A stretch of 64,000 bases of DNA from Blautia coccoides (GTDB lineage Bacteria > Bacillota > Clostridia > Lachnospirales > Lachnospiraceae), in contig NZ_CP136422.1 in assembly GCF_034355335.1 (NCBI RefSeq), positions 4,188,501-4,252,500 of the forward strand. The letters run 5' to 3'. A program made the translations under genes and the position numbers. Every line of letters starts with the position of its first letter. Positions within the stretch are counted from its first letter, which is position 1. This document shows positions 16,530-25,990 of this stretch, in pieces. Under the pieces are notes generated by a model. It made no database searches. It was not told where the DNA came from and was given only the letters and a program-made list of their open reading frames with translations.

Positions 16530-17128
16530 ATGGCACCCGTCACCGCCCCTCCAGGCTCTGTAGCCTGTGCAAAAATATTACGCCAGCCGGTACCCTGCAC
16601 ATTTTTAAACCATGCTTGAAATTGGCGGTCAAATTCCTCCACCATTTCTTTGTATCCGGTTAAATTTTTCGGCCGGATCTCGCCGCATACCGCAGTATTA
16701 AACCTCTCGTCCGTTATGGATATCTGACCGGTCACAGGCACATCAATGCGATACAGGGATAACTCATATCGTGACGCATCTCTCGTGAGGGCTGGCACTG
16801 TGGGTGTACTACCGGCAGTTCCCGCTTTGAGCACAGCCTGTATTGTTTTACTTTCATAATCCAAGCGCAGCACAAGACGATAGATCACTTTGTAGGTGCT
16901 ATTACGAGTGATCGGTATGGTTTTGTTGCTGTCGTTGTAATAAAAAAAGCCCTGCATGATAGCAAAACCTGGCGTTAAAACCACCGATTCACCGCTTAGT
17001 GAGGCTGATAGAGTAAGGCTACCGTTACTCCCCCTACTCAGGCCATCCTCATATATATTTTTAAAGTACCGGTTGAACTCATCTTGTCCGTACTCAGTAT
17101 CTCCGTTAAAAAAACCATAGCTTTCCAT
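16514..17128 (-). CDS. Phage tail/baseplate protein, 204 aa
   Basis: Starts MESYGFFNGDTEYGQDEFNRYFKNIYEDG, a stretch seen at the N terminus of many Firmicute phage baseplate proteins, then a beta-rich region and QFQAWFKNVQ near the end. Lies between Dit and the Gp37-like gene, so likely part of the tail tip. Confidence 0.75.
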   Translation of the reverse strand: MESYGFFNGDTEYGQDEFNRYFKNIYEDGLSRGSNGSLTLSASLSGESVVLTPGFAIMQGFFYYNDSNKTIPITRNSTYKVIYRLVLRLDYESKTIQAVLKAGTAGSTPTVPALTRDASRYELSLYRIDVPVTGQISITDERFNTAVCGEIRPKNLTGYKEMVEEFDRQFQAWFKNVQGTGWRNIFAQATEPGGAVTGAIWISG

Positions 17129-17139
17129 GTATATTCCTC

Positions 17140-17985
17140 CTATACTCCCAGATACCTTTTCTTATACCGGATGATGACGCTCTGTGGATTCAAGTCATTC
17201 TGGGTGCTGTATTCCAGCAGGTTATCCCCCAGCCGCAGGGAAAAGAAGGTCGAGCCCAGGTCGATATAATCAAACGCATCCTCCCGAATACCGTTTCTCT
17301 CAATCTCCACAATCTTATTTCGGAATGCTGTGTTGATAAACAGTACGTCATCACTGGTAAGGGTCCGGTTTACCTGTACATATTCTCCCGTGGTCAGGTT
17401 TGTCACTCTGGGATTCTCTGCAGGACCGTGAAATTCTACCTCTATGGGCGTTTCTACATGTCCATCATTTACAATATTCACCCTGGGATCTCCGCGTCGT
17501 TTCATGTGAAATGGGAGCTTGAATTTCCATTTCCAGCCATCCACCCACGTGCTGATTGCCTCCATTAAGTGATATGGGGTCTGGAAATCTGGATCTACGC
17601 AGACAAGCTCCAGTAAGCAGGAAATGGGTTCAAACACATTCTGGCTGCTGAATTTCAGCTTTTGGACTTCATACTCTATAGCTCTCTCTGCTCCCATAAA
17701 ATCAACAGTTAGGTTTCCGCTGCTGTAAGGGGAGAAAAATCCGATCAGCTTTTGCCTTACTTCCGGGATGTCTTCATATCCGAGATAATCGAATTCTATG
17801 GCTATCGGCCTCTTGAGTATTTTCATCCGTTTTTTACGCTCACCCGCATATCCAACGTTTTCTTCAGTCAACAGGTCGTAATCTGTTGATTCCAGCCCCT
17901 CATATGCCGTTACAGAAAAAGAGGAGTCGTCTAAGACAAGCTCCTCTTCCCCTTTACGGAATGTAAATATTATCTTTCTTGTCAT
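17140..17985 (-). CDS. Distal tail protein (Dit-like)
   Basis: 281 residues directly after the tape measure gene (4-bp overlap), the fixed position of Dit in siphoviruses. The N-terminal half (TFRKGEEELVLDDSSFSVTAYEGLES... FDYLGYEDIPEVRQKLIGFFSPYSSG) is the siphovirus tail-component fold; the C-terminal half looks like a galectin-like beta domain. Forms the ring joining tail tube and tip. Confidence 0.85.
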   Translation of the reverse strand: MTRKIIFTFRKGEEELVLDDSSFSVTAYEGLESTDYDLLTEENVGYAGERKKRMKILKRPIAIEFDYLGYEDIPEVRQKLIGFFSPYSSGNLTVDFMGAERAIEYEVQKLKFSSQNVFEPISCLLELVCVDPDFQTPYHLMEAISTWVDGWKWKFKLPFHMKRRGDPRVNIVNDGHVETPIEVEFHGPAENPRVTNLTTGEYVQVNRTLTSDDVLFINTAFRNKIVEIERNGIREDAFDYIDLGSTFFSLRLGDNLLEYSTQNDLNPQSVIIRYKKRYLGV

Positions 17986-20900
17986 CCAAATGCCAGCTCC
18001 CTTCCTACTTTCCGCAGTTCTCTCGCCGTCTCCACGGGGGATTTAACCGGCTGATAGATATTTACTGTCTGTTCTACTTTTGATGGCTCCCGCGGCTCAG
18101 GCGTGGTTACAGAGGTAATGTATTTCTGCGCCAGGTGGTTTCCGGCAATCCTGTTCAGGTTGCTGTCAAAGTCACCCCGCATCTTGGCCAACATTGCACT
18201 GGGATCAAAAGTCAGTTTGGCTGATAACCGGTCAACGGCTCTCTCAACACCCTTTGTATTCTCCTGTATGCCAATTTCGAGGCCTTTATCGTACCAACGG
18301 CCTATTGCCCGCATCACTCTGGACGGAGATGCTACTTTAAGGTTTCTTTGCGCAGCCGCCACCGCTTGACTTGCGACGTCTGCCGCCGCTGCGGCAACCC
18401 CGCCACCACCGGCTCTGATACCAGACGCAAAGCCTGCGGAAAACTGGACACCTATATCGTATCCACTGCCGGAATAGCCGCTCAGGCTGCTCAGTGCACT
18501 GCTTCCCACCGCCCTGGCAGATGCAGATGCAGAACTGCTACCGGAATTGATACCAGAAGAAAATGAACTTGCAAACTGTGAACCCTGTGTCTTTCCTGCA
18601 GTGGACAGATTACACTCACTCAGCCCTCGTATACTGCTGGTCCCCAACGCTCTTGCAGCACTCACTCCTGACGATGTAAGACCACGTATTCCCGCACAAA
18701 ACATATTAACGGCAGAACGTGCCTGAGACTGGAAATTGCTGCCCAAATTCACACCCTTTAAAGCAGATGCGGACGAGCGCCCGAGATTTGCAGACGCCGA
18801 TGATATAGCCCCCTGGCTCCCTTGAATGGTACTATTCAGGATATTCGTTGCGTTGGATCCAGTCACCTGGAACATGTTGCTAATGCCCGAGTTCTGCAGG
18901 GCCATACCTGCGGAACTGCCTACACTACTTGCTGCCGCTGCCCCCTGGCCTGCACCGGATAACATGCCAAATGCAAAATTTGACGCCGCACCATTTGCTT
19001 GACCAGCAAATACCCCTGGCATATTTGACGCCATAAGAGCCGCATTCGTGGAATTACCAAAATTGGCACCGCTTGCTCCTGCCTGTGCTGCCCCATTCAT
19101 GAGAGTAAAATTTGCCGCATCTGCTGCCGCTTGTGCATTGGAACCAAATATGCCTACCAAATCAGCCGCCGTGAATCCATTTGCTCCAGATTGTGCAACC
19201 TGTGCTGCAACAGCGTATATCTGCTCCTGGTGACCCATCAGCTCCTCTACGGTCATATCACAAGCTTTTGCTGCGGCAGTGATTGCAAGCGAATAATCCG
19301 CTGCAGAAAATCCTTGGCCTATCTGTTCGCCTGCGCCCTTTGATGCAGTATTAATGACCTCGTAACCATCTCGCATAGACTGTGCGGCTGTCTCAGTGAC
19401 TTCTTTTCCCTTTTTATTCGGCACAGATGTGGCGTCCGCAGATTCCATGCTTTTCATCATCTTGTCCAGAGCTTCTGTTCCAATATCGCCAAGAGCGCCG
19501 CTGTCTTTCAGGTATTTTCCAAATGTCTGTATAACCTGATCGGATGTAGCGCCGGCCATGTTTGAAAACTCAGGAATCTTATCCTTCATTGCATCCATCA
19601 TTAGACGCATTGCACTTGCCACAGATTCCTGACCCTCTGTACCCAATTTATCAAAATTCTTCAGTGCTTCAACTATAGATTGCTGTAGGCTTTTGGGAAT
19701 TTCTCCGCCAGATTTTTCAATCTGCAGGATAGCCAATTGGAATCCTTCGGACATTTTACTGTAGTCCGTAGAGGAAAGCGCGTCCTGTATAGTTTCCTGA
19801 CTGGCAACTACTCCTTTTGCCGCCTCTTCTGATTCAATGGGAATCTGTGCATAAGCATCTATTGCCTTCTGCACACTCTCCGGGGTTCCTTTCCCCAGTT
19901 CGTCCATGACCCCTTCAAGCCCTTTAACTTGTGCGTCAGCTTCAACAGCGGCCCGCCCCGCATCTTGTACCTTTTTAGTCGTTGCATCAAGATTTTTTTG
20001 GGCTTTTTCAAGCGCTTCCTGGTCTGCCAGCCCATTGCGCCATTGCTCGTCTACATCTATTGCTTTTTCAATGGCTTCACGATGCGCTTTTTGTGCCTCT
20101 ACCAAATTTTTATGCGCTTCTGCTTGCTCTTTTATTGCTTCGGTATATTGGCTTGTTGTAGCCTCCTGAAGAGCCTTATTTTTCAAATTCTGCACATACT
20201 CGTCAATAGAGGTGTTAACATCATCAATAGACTGCTTTACGCCCTCACTATTCTGGATAAATCCATCAGCAGTAAGGCTGTACTCCGTGCCCATCGCGTC
20301 GTTAAGCTGATTAAGGATGGATGTCGCAAGATCCTCGCACCCTTCTTTCACATGACCGGTTTCGTCAAATGCCTCTGACATTTTGTCCCGCAGGCGCTCA
20401 ACAGGAGCTGCGGATGCTTCAATAGATGCACTGGTATCCTTCATTGATTCCCCGAGCTGATCTATTGCATTTTGGTTCTTTTCTATGGATGCTCCAAGCT
20501 TATCCATTCGCTCATTAAAGGCACTCTGCTGTTCATCCGCACGACCTGCCGTGAGTGCATACGCAGCCAATCCGCCTACAAGTAGGGCAATGGCACCGGC
20601 AATCAGGGTCGCAGGGTTTGCAGCCATAATAGCATTCAGGGCAGTGGTAGCAAGACCTGCTCCTTTTGCGGCTCCTGTTAATTTGGTGATAACGCTTACA
20701 ACGGATGACACCGGACCGGTAACGGCTTTGAAAGTTTTAAAGGCCGCCACAATACTGACAACAGTAGGGATAATGTCATCCATATTCCCACCCAGCCTTT
20801 TAAACACTGCACCTACAGCGTTTAAAACTGACTGTGCAACGCTCAAGAGGTTTTTAGTCCCCGACTTGAATGTCCTTACGAGAGAATCCAGGGCTTTCTT

Positions 20901-22316
20901 TGCAGGTTTCTGCATTTCCTTCGGAAGGAGCTTTACCAATCCGTTACACAGAGATTTGACGATATCATCCGCAGCAACTTTAAGCTGCATCTTGTTTTTG
21001 CCAATACCTTTTACAAAGGATTTAACTACGGAAACTGAGGCGTCTATCATCTTTGGGGCTGATTGTGCTACCTTCGTAGCAAGTCCTGCCAGTATGTCTC
21101 CTGCCTCTTCGACAGCAGCATCAAATCCGCCCTGCTTAAAAGCCTCTGTGAGTCTGTTGACGTCCGCAATCCCGTTATCTGCAGCATTCTTTAAAGGCTC
21201 CTGCATACTCTCGTATACTTCGATTCCCAGACCTTCCAGAGAGGATTTGAGAATGGTTAGACTTCCCTGAAGATTGTCCAGCATGGTTTCTGCCATTCTC
21301 TCAGCAGTACCGTCACAATTTGCAATGGCGCTTTGCAGTTTTTCATATTCTTCTGGGGAGGCTCCTACAATAGCCAGCAGACCAGACATTGCCTCCTGGC
21401 CGCCTAATGCTGCCGCAGTAGCCGCTTTTTCTTCCTCACTTAATCCAGAAAATCCCTCACGCAGATCCTGCATGATAGTATCCAGGGACTTCATATTGCC
21501 CTCAGAATCCGTCAGGGAGATACCAAGCTTGTTCACGGCTCCCTGAGTCTCTTTTGTTGGCTTTGCAAGTCTTGTCATGATACTCCGGAGTGCAGTACCC
21601 GCTTGACTTGCTTTTATACCTCTATTTGCCATCAGCCCAATTGCAAGGGCTGTATCTTCCGCAGTATACCCCATTGCACCGGCAACAGACGCTGCATACT
21701 TAAATGTTTCGCCCATCATGGCAACATTGGTATTCGCATTACTGGACGCTGCTGCAAGGATATCAGCAAAATGCCCGCTGTCACTGGCCTGTAATCCGAA
21801 CGAACTCAATGCATCCGTCACAATATCAGATGTAGACGCCAAATCCTCTCCTGACGCCGCCGCCAGATTCATGATACCTTCTACACCATTCAGCATTTCC
21901 TCTGTTTTCCAACCGGCCATTGCCATATAATTCATGGCTTCAGCGGCTTCCGAAGCAGAGAATTTTGTTTTCGCTCCCATCTCCTTAGCTTTTTCGGTCA
22001 GTTTGCTAAGGTCTGTCCCGGTCGCACCAGAAACAGCGGCTACTTTTGACATGGCAGCCTCGAAATCAGAACCAACTTTTACGGCTAGCCCACCAGCCGC
22101 CGCGACAGCCGTCCCTACACCAGCAAGGGCCGTTACTGCGATTGCCGCCGAATGCTTTGCGGCGGAACCAATCTTACTAAAAGCACTGGACGCCGCCCCT
22201 GCTGCCGCATTACCCTGTTGGCTGACGTTACTTGTCAGCTTTTTAAGGTCTTTTAGCGCCCCAGCATTATCTATACTTGTTTCAATCGTAATTTTGCCAT
22301 CAGCCAATAATCCCAC
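17982..22316 (-). CDS. Tail tape measure protein, 1444 aa
   Basis: Residues ~75-280 are the TP901-type tape measure core (GSDFEAAMSKVAAVSGATGTDLSKL; LMANRGIKASQAGTALRSIMTRLAKPT). A hydrophobic stretch (ANPATLIAGAIALLVGGLAAYAL) lies near residue 580, followed by long helical regions and an Ala/Ser/Gly-rich C-terminal third. Length would set a tail of roughly 200 nm (about 1.5 angstrom per residue, general rule). No lytic domain is visible. Confidence 0.92.
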   Translation of the reverse strand: MGLLADGKITIETSIDNAGALKDLKKLTSNVSQQGNAAAGAASSAFSKIGSAAKHSAAIAVTALAGVGTAVAAAGGLAVKVGSDFEAAMSKVAAVSGATGTDLSKLTEKAKEMGAKTKFSASEAAEAMNYMAMAGWKTEEMLNGVEGIMNLAAASGEDLASTSDIVTDALSSFGLQASDSGHFADILAAASSNANTNVAMMGETFKYAASVAGAMGYTAEDTALAIGLMANRGIKASQAGTALRSIMTRLAKPTKETQGAVNKLGISLTDSEGNMKSLDTIMQDLREGFSGLSEEEKAATAAALGGQEAMSGLLAIVGASPEEYEKLQSAIANCDGTAERMAETMLDNLQGSLTILKSSLEGLGIEVYESMQEPLKNAADNGIADVNRLTEAFKQGGFDAAVEEAGDILAGLATKVAQSAPKMIDASVSVVKSFVKGIGKNKMQLKVAADDIVKSLCNGLVKLLPKEMQKPAKKALDSLVRTFKSGTKNLLSVAQSVLNAVGAVFKRLGGNMDDIIPTVVSIVAAFKTFKAVTGPVSSVVSVITKLTGAAKGAGLATTALNAIMAANPATLIAGAIALLVGGLAAYALTAGRADEQQSAFNERMDKLGASIEKNQNAIDQLGESMKDTSASIEASAAPVERLRDKMSEAFDETGHVKEGCEDLATSILNQLNDAMGTEYSLTADGFIQNSEGVKQSIDDVNTSIDEYVQNLKNKALQEATTSQYTEAIKEQAEAHKNLVEAQKAHREAIEKAIDVDEQWRNGLADQEALEKAQKNLDATTKKVQDAGRAAVEADAQVKGLEGVMDELGKGTPESVQKAIDAYAQIPIESEEAAKGVVASQETIQDALSSTDYSKMSEGFQLAILQIEKSGGEIPKSLQQSIVEALKNFDKLGTEGQESVASAMRLMMDAMKDKIPEFSNMAGATSDQVIQTFGKYLKDSGALGDIGTEALDKMMKSMESADATSVPNKKGKEVTETAAQSMRDGYEVINTASKGAGEQIGQGFSAADYSLAITAAAKACDMTVEELMGHQEQIYAVAAQVAQSGANGFTAADLVGIFGSNAQAAADAANFTLMNGAAQAGASGANFGNSTNAALMASNMPGVFAGQANGAASNFAFGMLSGAGQGAAAASSVGSSAGMALQNSGISNMFQVTGSNATNILNSTIQGSQGAISSASANLGRSSASALKGVNLGSNFQSQARSAVNMFCAGIRGLTSSGVSAARALGTSSIRGLSECNLSTAGKTQGSQFASSFSSGINSGSSSASASARAVGSSALSSLSGYSGSGYDIGVQFSAGFASGIRAGGGGVAAAAADVASQAVAAAQRNLKVASPSRVMRAIGRWYDKGLEIGIQENTKGVERAVDRLSAKLTFDPSAMLAKMRGDFDSNLNRIAGNHLAQKYITSVTTPEPREPSKVEQTVNIYQPVKSPVETARELRKVGRELAFG

Positions 22317-22362
22317 CTGCCTTTCGCAAGCGTCATCGGCTCATAATGGCTCTACTTGACAC

Positions 22363-22515
22363 TTAAATCCTTATTTCAAATTCTTTTTTGCACTTTCGGC
22401 CCTTGCATTGGATGTATACACCCTGGCAAATAACCCTTGCCGGGTCATAAGCTATGGGCATTTTATATCCGCAATAAGGGCACACAATCTTTATGCGCTT
22501 TTTGTTATTATCCAA
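22363..22515 (-). CDS. Com-like zinc-ribbon protein, 50 aa
   Basis: TTG start at 22515 follows GGAGGGACCCC and overlaps the stop of the upstream Gp15 gene. The product has CPYCGYKMPIAYDPARVIC then CKGRKCKKEF: two cysteine pairs of a Com-type zinc ribbon. Longer readings lack a ribosome site. It sits in the tail-chaperone position; function unknown. Confidence 0.7.
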   Translation of the reverse strand: MDNNKKRIKIVCPYCGYKMPIAYDPARVICQGVYIQCKGRKCKKEFEIRI

Positions 22516-23107
22516 AGGGGTCCCTCCCTTCCAGGAGTGCCTGTACAATAGCCTCGTCCTCTTCAGATTTCTTTTCTTGGACACGGAAATACCGCTGTAA
22601 GGCCGCATAAGCTTTCTTCTGTTCCTTGGACAGATTTTTGTTTTTCGTGTCTATCGTCCGGTATTCAATTACCTTTGACAGACGGCACGAAGGAGAAATG
22701 TCCTCCAGCATCCAATTAAATTTCCACCAGTGCAGATATGGGATATCATACAGATCAAGCCCGTATGTCTGTAGGAAGGCAGTATAAATCAAAGCGGAAT
22801 CAGCGCCAAAATCCATAGGTACCGCATTATTAAGGCCCAGTGCTGCACGCGGGAGTGAACTCTTTTTTCCTATATCTCCGCACTTAACAAACCACCCGAT
22901 CGCCTCTGCTATATCGTCAGCTCTCATATTTGGTTTGCGTAGCACCTCTTCTCCCAAAAGCATGTTTATGGCCTTTAATACCGCTTCTCCATCACTCTGC
23001 CCTCTGATAATCTCATCGTAACGGAGGATATCCCTAAAATCCGTTTTGATTGCATATGCTTCTCCCGCAATTTCTACAGTTACTGGAAGCTGTTCTGTTA
23101 ATCTCAC
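22508..23107 (-). CDS. Gp15-family phage protein (tail chaperone position)
   Basis: 199 residues, resembling bacteriophage Gp15 proteins encoded just before the tape measure (DFRDILRYDEIIRG; GLDLYDIPYLHWWKFNWMLEDISP). GTG start overlaps the previous stop by 4 bp. Probably acts with the preceding gene as tail-assembly chaperone. Confidence 0.8.
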   Translation of the reverse strand: MRLTEQLPVTVEIAGEAYAIKTDFRDILRYDEIIRGQSDGEAVLKAINMLLGEEVLRKPNMRADDIAEAIGWFVKCGDIGKKSSLPRAALGLNNAVPMDFGADSALIYTAFLQTYGLDLYDIPYLHWWKFNWMLEDISPSCRLSKVIEYRTIDTKNKNLSKEQKKAYAALQRYFRVQEKKSEEDEAIVQALLEGRDPFG

Positions 23108-23454
23108 TCTGTATCAACAGCCTTCCCAGTTTCCATTTCCGCAATGAGCGCTTCATTCGCTCTCTTCTGTTCGCTCATCTGGTGATTATATTCTTCTACC
23201 AGTTCTCTAAACGCATTTGTGCAGGCTCTAAGAGAGTTGTTGGCCCCACAGATTTTTTCTCCAGTGCCAGCCCCGAATATATCATCGAAACATGTTTTAA
23301 CAGCCTCGCAAAGATACTGATACTGTTTTGGCTGCGGAGCGTCTTTATCAAGCCTATTCGCCTTTTCTGAAACGATCTGCATTGCATCAAGATACTTTTG
23401 CAGGGTGTCCGCATCTGTTGCATCAAAGTTAAGCGTGTCAAAATTTACCTGCAT
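23104..23454 (-). CDS. Putative tail assembly chaperone
   Basis: 116 residues from MQVNFDTLNFDATDADTL; GGAGGTAGAGGAA precedes this Met. Small, acidic and helical, lying between tail-tube and tape measure genes, as chaperone proteins do. It resembles the DUF6673 phage family (recognition moderate). No slippery site joins it to the Gp15 gene, so any pairing would be by coupled translation. Confidence 0.65.
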   Translation of the reverse strand: MQVNFDTLNFDATDADTLQKYLDAMQIVSEKANRLDKDAPQPKQYQYLCEAVKTCFDDIFGAGTGEKICGANNSLRACTNAFRELVEEYNHQMSEQKRANEALIAEMETGKAVDTE

Positions 23455-23481
23455 TTCCTCTACCTCCATAAAAGGCCAGGA

Positions 23482-23589
23482 CTATTCAGTCCCAGCCTCA
23501 CTTTTTGCGGTCTCTATAGCTACTTTATTTACGGCCACTTTAGTCGGTGCTTCGGCTGCCGTTGTTACCGGAGCACCAACTAATTTCCC
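23482..23589 (-). other. Programmed -1 frameshift site and extension, major tail protein
   Basis: On the minus strand the major tail gene ends GCG GGA AAT TAG. The heptamer G GGA AAT (23589-23583) is a canonical X XXY YYZ slippery site right before the stop. Slipping back one base opens 34 more codons (KLVGAPVTTAAEAPTK... GTE) to a stop at 23482. A 16-bp stem (23568-23583 with 23540-23555, one mismatch, one G-U) with a 12-base loop follows. The extension has no start codon of its own. Confidence 0.75.
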
Positions 23590-24134
23590 GCCGACACATC
23601 AAATTTTGCCGCAGCTGTGGCGTCTGCAGTAAACGCCTTTTTCTCCACATCAAAGAAGCCATACTCCCAGTCTGTTTTGCCCAGGAGGCTGCCGGAACCT
23701 ACCATAGTTCCGTCGTTATCGGAATTGGAATCCGGGGAGATGGTCACTCTCCTTTTTCTTGCCGGATACCCCTTGCTTTCTTCTTTTTCCATGTACAGGG
23801 ATACGACCACAAGGTCTGTCTCCGCTTCAGAGCCTACTTTCTCCTTTTTTGCCACAGAATCAATCATCTTGACGGCCTTTTCGGACGGGATATTCTCATA
23901 TTCATAGCCAATGGAATACCCATATCCCGTAATACTCTGAGATGTAGATTTCTGGTTGATGTAGCGGCTCTCTTTAGTTTTCGTGTCAAAGCTCTCATCA
24001 GCTTTGGTCACACCGGTTCCGAACAGTTCGTATGTTGCGGCCGCGCCTGCAGCGCCGACATTGATATACAATGCCTCCTGATACCGCTGCACTGCTTCAG
24101 TGTCCGCAAACCTCTGTAAATCCAATCTTCTCAT
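23580..24134 (-). CDS. Major tail (tube) protein
   Basis: 184 residues from MRRLDLQRFAD, the typical start of Firmicute siphovirus tail-tube proteins; AAGGTAGG lies upstream. Central NQKSTSQSITGYGYSIGYEYENIPSE and TWEYGFFDVEKKAF-like segments match the family. Follows the tail terminator and precedes the chaperones. A -1 frameshift at its 3' end probably yields a minor form longer by about 33 residues. Confidence 0.85.
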   Translation of the reverse strand: MRRLDLQRFADTEAVQRYQEALYINVGAAGAAATYELFGTGVTKADESFDTKTKESRYINQKSTSQSITGYGYSIGYEYENIPSEKAVKMIDSVAKKEKVGSEAETDLVVVSLYMEKEESKGYPARKRRVTISPDSNSDNDGTMVGSGSLLGKTDWEYGFFDVEKKAFTADATAAAKFDVSAGN

Positions 24135-24136
24135 GC

Positions 24137-24571
24137 TTATCCTACCTTTCTTTTTTGATAATATTGTAATTCGCACTGGATCTGATACTGGGCATATGTT
24201 GCCTCACTATCATTGATGTATCCGTGCGTATTTGCTTTTATTGCCCTCGCTGTCTGCCCATCTCCTAATACGGGAAGACATTTTGTCCTGGTACAATCCT
24301 CCAGCCAATCAGCAAAGTTCTCATAAAACTGACTGGTGTCCAGGTTCTCCTCTGCCCCATAAAGGTTTCTGGAGCACAGATAAAAAGTCACCCTGCGGAT
24401 ACTGTCCCCGTTAATGCACCTTTTCACAATTGGGTCGGAAGGAACACTTTCGACGCTGTAAGACGGGTCAGACTCCAGCTTATCCACATTTACGGGCGGA
24501 AACATGGTATCCAGCTCCTCAATAAACGGGCAGGTTGCTATAAAATCTCTGATTGACTCAATAATACTCAT
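24137..24571 (-). CDS. Tail terminator / minor capsid protein 3-like
   Basis: 144 residues (MSIIESIRDFIATCPFIEEL... SFYLCSR-like middle, YENFADWLEDCTR, YQIQCELQYYQK). Resembles the 'minor capsid protein from bacteriophage' group that caps the tail tube. Overlaps the upstream gene by 4 bp and ends just before the tail-tube gene. Confidence 0.75.
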   Translation of the reverse strand: MSIIESIRDFIATCPFIEELDTMFPPVNVDKLESDPSYSVESVPSDPIVKRCINGDSIRRVTFYLCSRNLYGAEENLDTSQFYENFADWLEDCTRTKCLPVLGDGQTARAIKANTHGYINDSEATYAQYQIQCELQYYQKRKVG

Positions 24572-24894
24572 CTCTTAACCCTGCAATCGCAAAACTGTGC
24601 TACGCTATCCACGATTTCCTTTCCCCTGTCACGCCACATTTTTATATGCCACATACTTTTACTTTTGTGCTCATAAAACTGTCTTCTTGCATACGGCGTA
24701 TTCCACGAAACACTTTTCGGGTTAACCCTGGCACTGTCCCTTAATGCCCCTGTCAACCGGGGGACATAAGGAAGTGACTTATCTGCAAAATTCTTTGATA
24801 AAAAAAGCTGGGCCTGCCCGTTGTCGCCCATCTTACGTTTTAATAAAATCTTATCTGCAGGGTCCATCCTAAGTACAAATTTAGACTGTCCCAT
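24568..24894 (-). CDS. Minor capsid protein 2-like (head completion)
   Basis: 108 residues with LPYVPRLTGALRDSARV and TPYARRQFYEHKSKSMWH, the signature of phage minor capsid protein 2 (tail-completion/neck) proteins. Coupled by 1-4 bp overlaps on both sides. Confidence 0.78.
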   Translation of the reverse strand: MGQSKFVLRMDPADKILLKRKMGDNGQAQLFLSKNFADKSLPYVPRLTGALRDSARVNPKSVSWNTPYARRQFYEHKSKSMWHIKMWRDRGKEIVDSVAQFCDCRVKR

Positions 24895-25307
24895 TACTTA
24901 CAACCTCCAAATCTTATATGGGGGATTCCGCCTTTGCGGTTATCCCCATAGTTATCTATACAGCCATATGGCCTGTGCGTCTTCTGCAGATCACTAACCC
25001 CTTTTATCCTCAGATCATACGCCCCAAGGATAAACAGGTCTTCTTTTTCCACAGTCCAAGCCGCCATCTCAGGGTTGTATGGCAACTTCGCATATTCATC
25101 CGGCGGCACATAACCGTCAAGATATTCGGCCGGAATCCGGATTTTAAATACATCAGCATGCTTTAGGCCACCTTCTCCTTTATCGCCCGTTATCACCTTA
25201 TTTTCGCAGTAATAATGGCAGGGAGATATATGCCCGAAATACTCTATTTTCCGCGTATCCGGATTCACCTTGCGGTTATATATGGTCATCTCTGCGTTAA
25301 TAATCAT
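24894..25307 (-). CDS. Head closure protein, minor capsid 1-like
   Basis: 137 residues from MIINAEMTIYNRKVNPDT. Recognised as the small beta-barrel head-closure type in this position (resembles DUF6751); ends RKGGIPHIRFGGCK. I prefer this start over a 37-codon upstream extension that overlaps the preceding gene heavily. Probably seals the head after packaging. Confidence 0.68.
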   Translation of the reverse strand: MIINAEMTIYNRKVNPDTRKIEYFGHISPCHYYCENKVITGDKGEGGLKHADVFKIRIPAEYLDGYVPPDEYAKLPYNPEMAAWTVEKEDLFILGAYDLRIKGVSDLQKTHRPYGCIDNYGDNRKGGIPHIRFGGCK

Positions 25308-25701
25308 AGTACACCCCCGGATGTAAGAGTGTCGTGTCTTCCAGGTAAAGACGGGCTTCAGAATAGCATTTACTGTATAGTGCCTCTTCTGGTGGCCGAT
25401 TGTCGGGGATGTCCGCATATGTCACGGATTCACCGTCGGTATTGACACTCTTTACCAATCTCCCGCCGGTTGCTTCTTTCTGCCGGTGATCCTCGGCCAA
25501 AATTTCAGATACCGCACATATGGCAGCTTTGACAGCCTCCAGGTCATCCGGCCGCAATTCAAATTCATGGATACGACCATATGTCATCCAGTTCACTATG
25601 AACTCCGCCCGCCTGCCGTGCTTTTTTAAATCATCCTCTGTAAGGGCATCTCCCTTAAAAACATCAGCATAATACTGATAATCTACCTCTACCCGTGGCA
25701 T
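25297..25701 (-). CDS. Head-tail connector (gp6-like adaptor)
   Basis: 134 residues, mostly helical (DVFKGDALTEDDLKKHGRRAEFIVNWMTYGRI... DLEAVKAAICAVSEILAE), the form of gp6/gp15-type adaptors that sit on the portal. Immediately downstream of the capsid genes, as in SPP1-like phages. Confidence 0.7.
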   Translation of the reverse strand: MPRVEVDYQYYADVFKGDALTEDDLKKHGRRAEFIVNWMTYGRIHEFELRPDDLEAVKAAICAVSEILAEDHRQKEATGGRLVKSVNTDGESVTYADIPDNRPPEEALYSKCYSEARLYLEDTTLLHPGVYYDY

Positions 25702-25711
25702 ATCCTCACCT

Positions 25712-25990
25712 CTATTCTGCGGCGGTTATTATGGCCATTCCGGCTCCAAAGCAGCGGTTATCCGCATCTACCTCAACAACAACGATTTTCTGACCTGTTG
25801 CCGCTGTAATATCTGCTGTACCGTCCCATGCTGTGTATCCGCTCTTGCATTCCTGTCCTGCATTCGGCATGGTCGGGTTTGCCGCCACTTTGTATTTGTA
25901 GCTGTTGCCGCTTGACAGCGCCGGCTCTACCGTGATCTTAGTAGAGCCGCTCGTGCTACCTGCTACGGAGGTAACCGTCAAACTTGTCAA
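25712..25990 (-). CDS. Capsid C-terminal extension (Ig-like / decoration domain)
   Basis: 92 codons in the -1 frame relative to the capsid gene. The product (TSVAGSTSGSTKITVEPALSSGNSYKYKV... GKIVVVEVDADNR-like) is a beta-rich domain of the kind fused to capsid or tail proteins in Firmicute phages. A TTG overlapping the capsid stop could start it alone, but GGAG lies only one base away, too close to work as a ribosome site. Probably translated by frameshift as a capsid fusion. Confidence 0.72.
   Translation of the reverse strand: MTSLTVTSVAGSTSGSTKITVEPALSSGNSYKYKVAANPTMPNAGQECKSGYTAWDGTADITAATGQKIVVVEVDADNRCFGAGMAIITAAE

Noticed and set aside
23104..23107. Frameshift between the tail chaperone and Gp15 genes
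   Set aside because: No slippery heptamer at the junction; the 4-bp GTGA overlap fits simple coupling.
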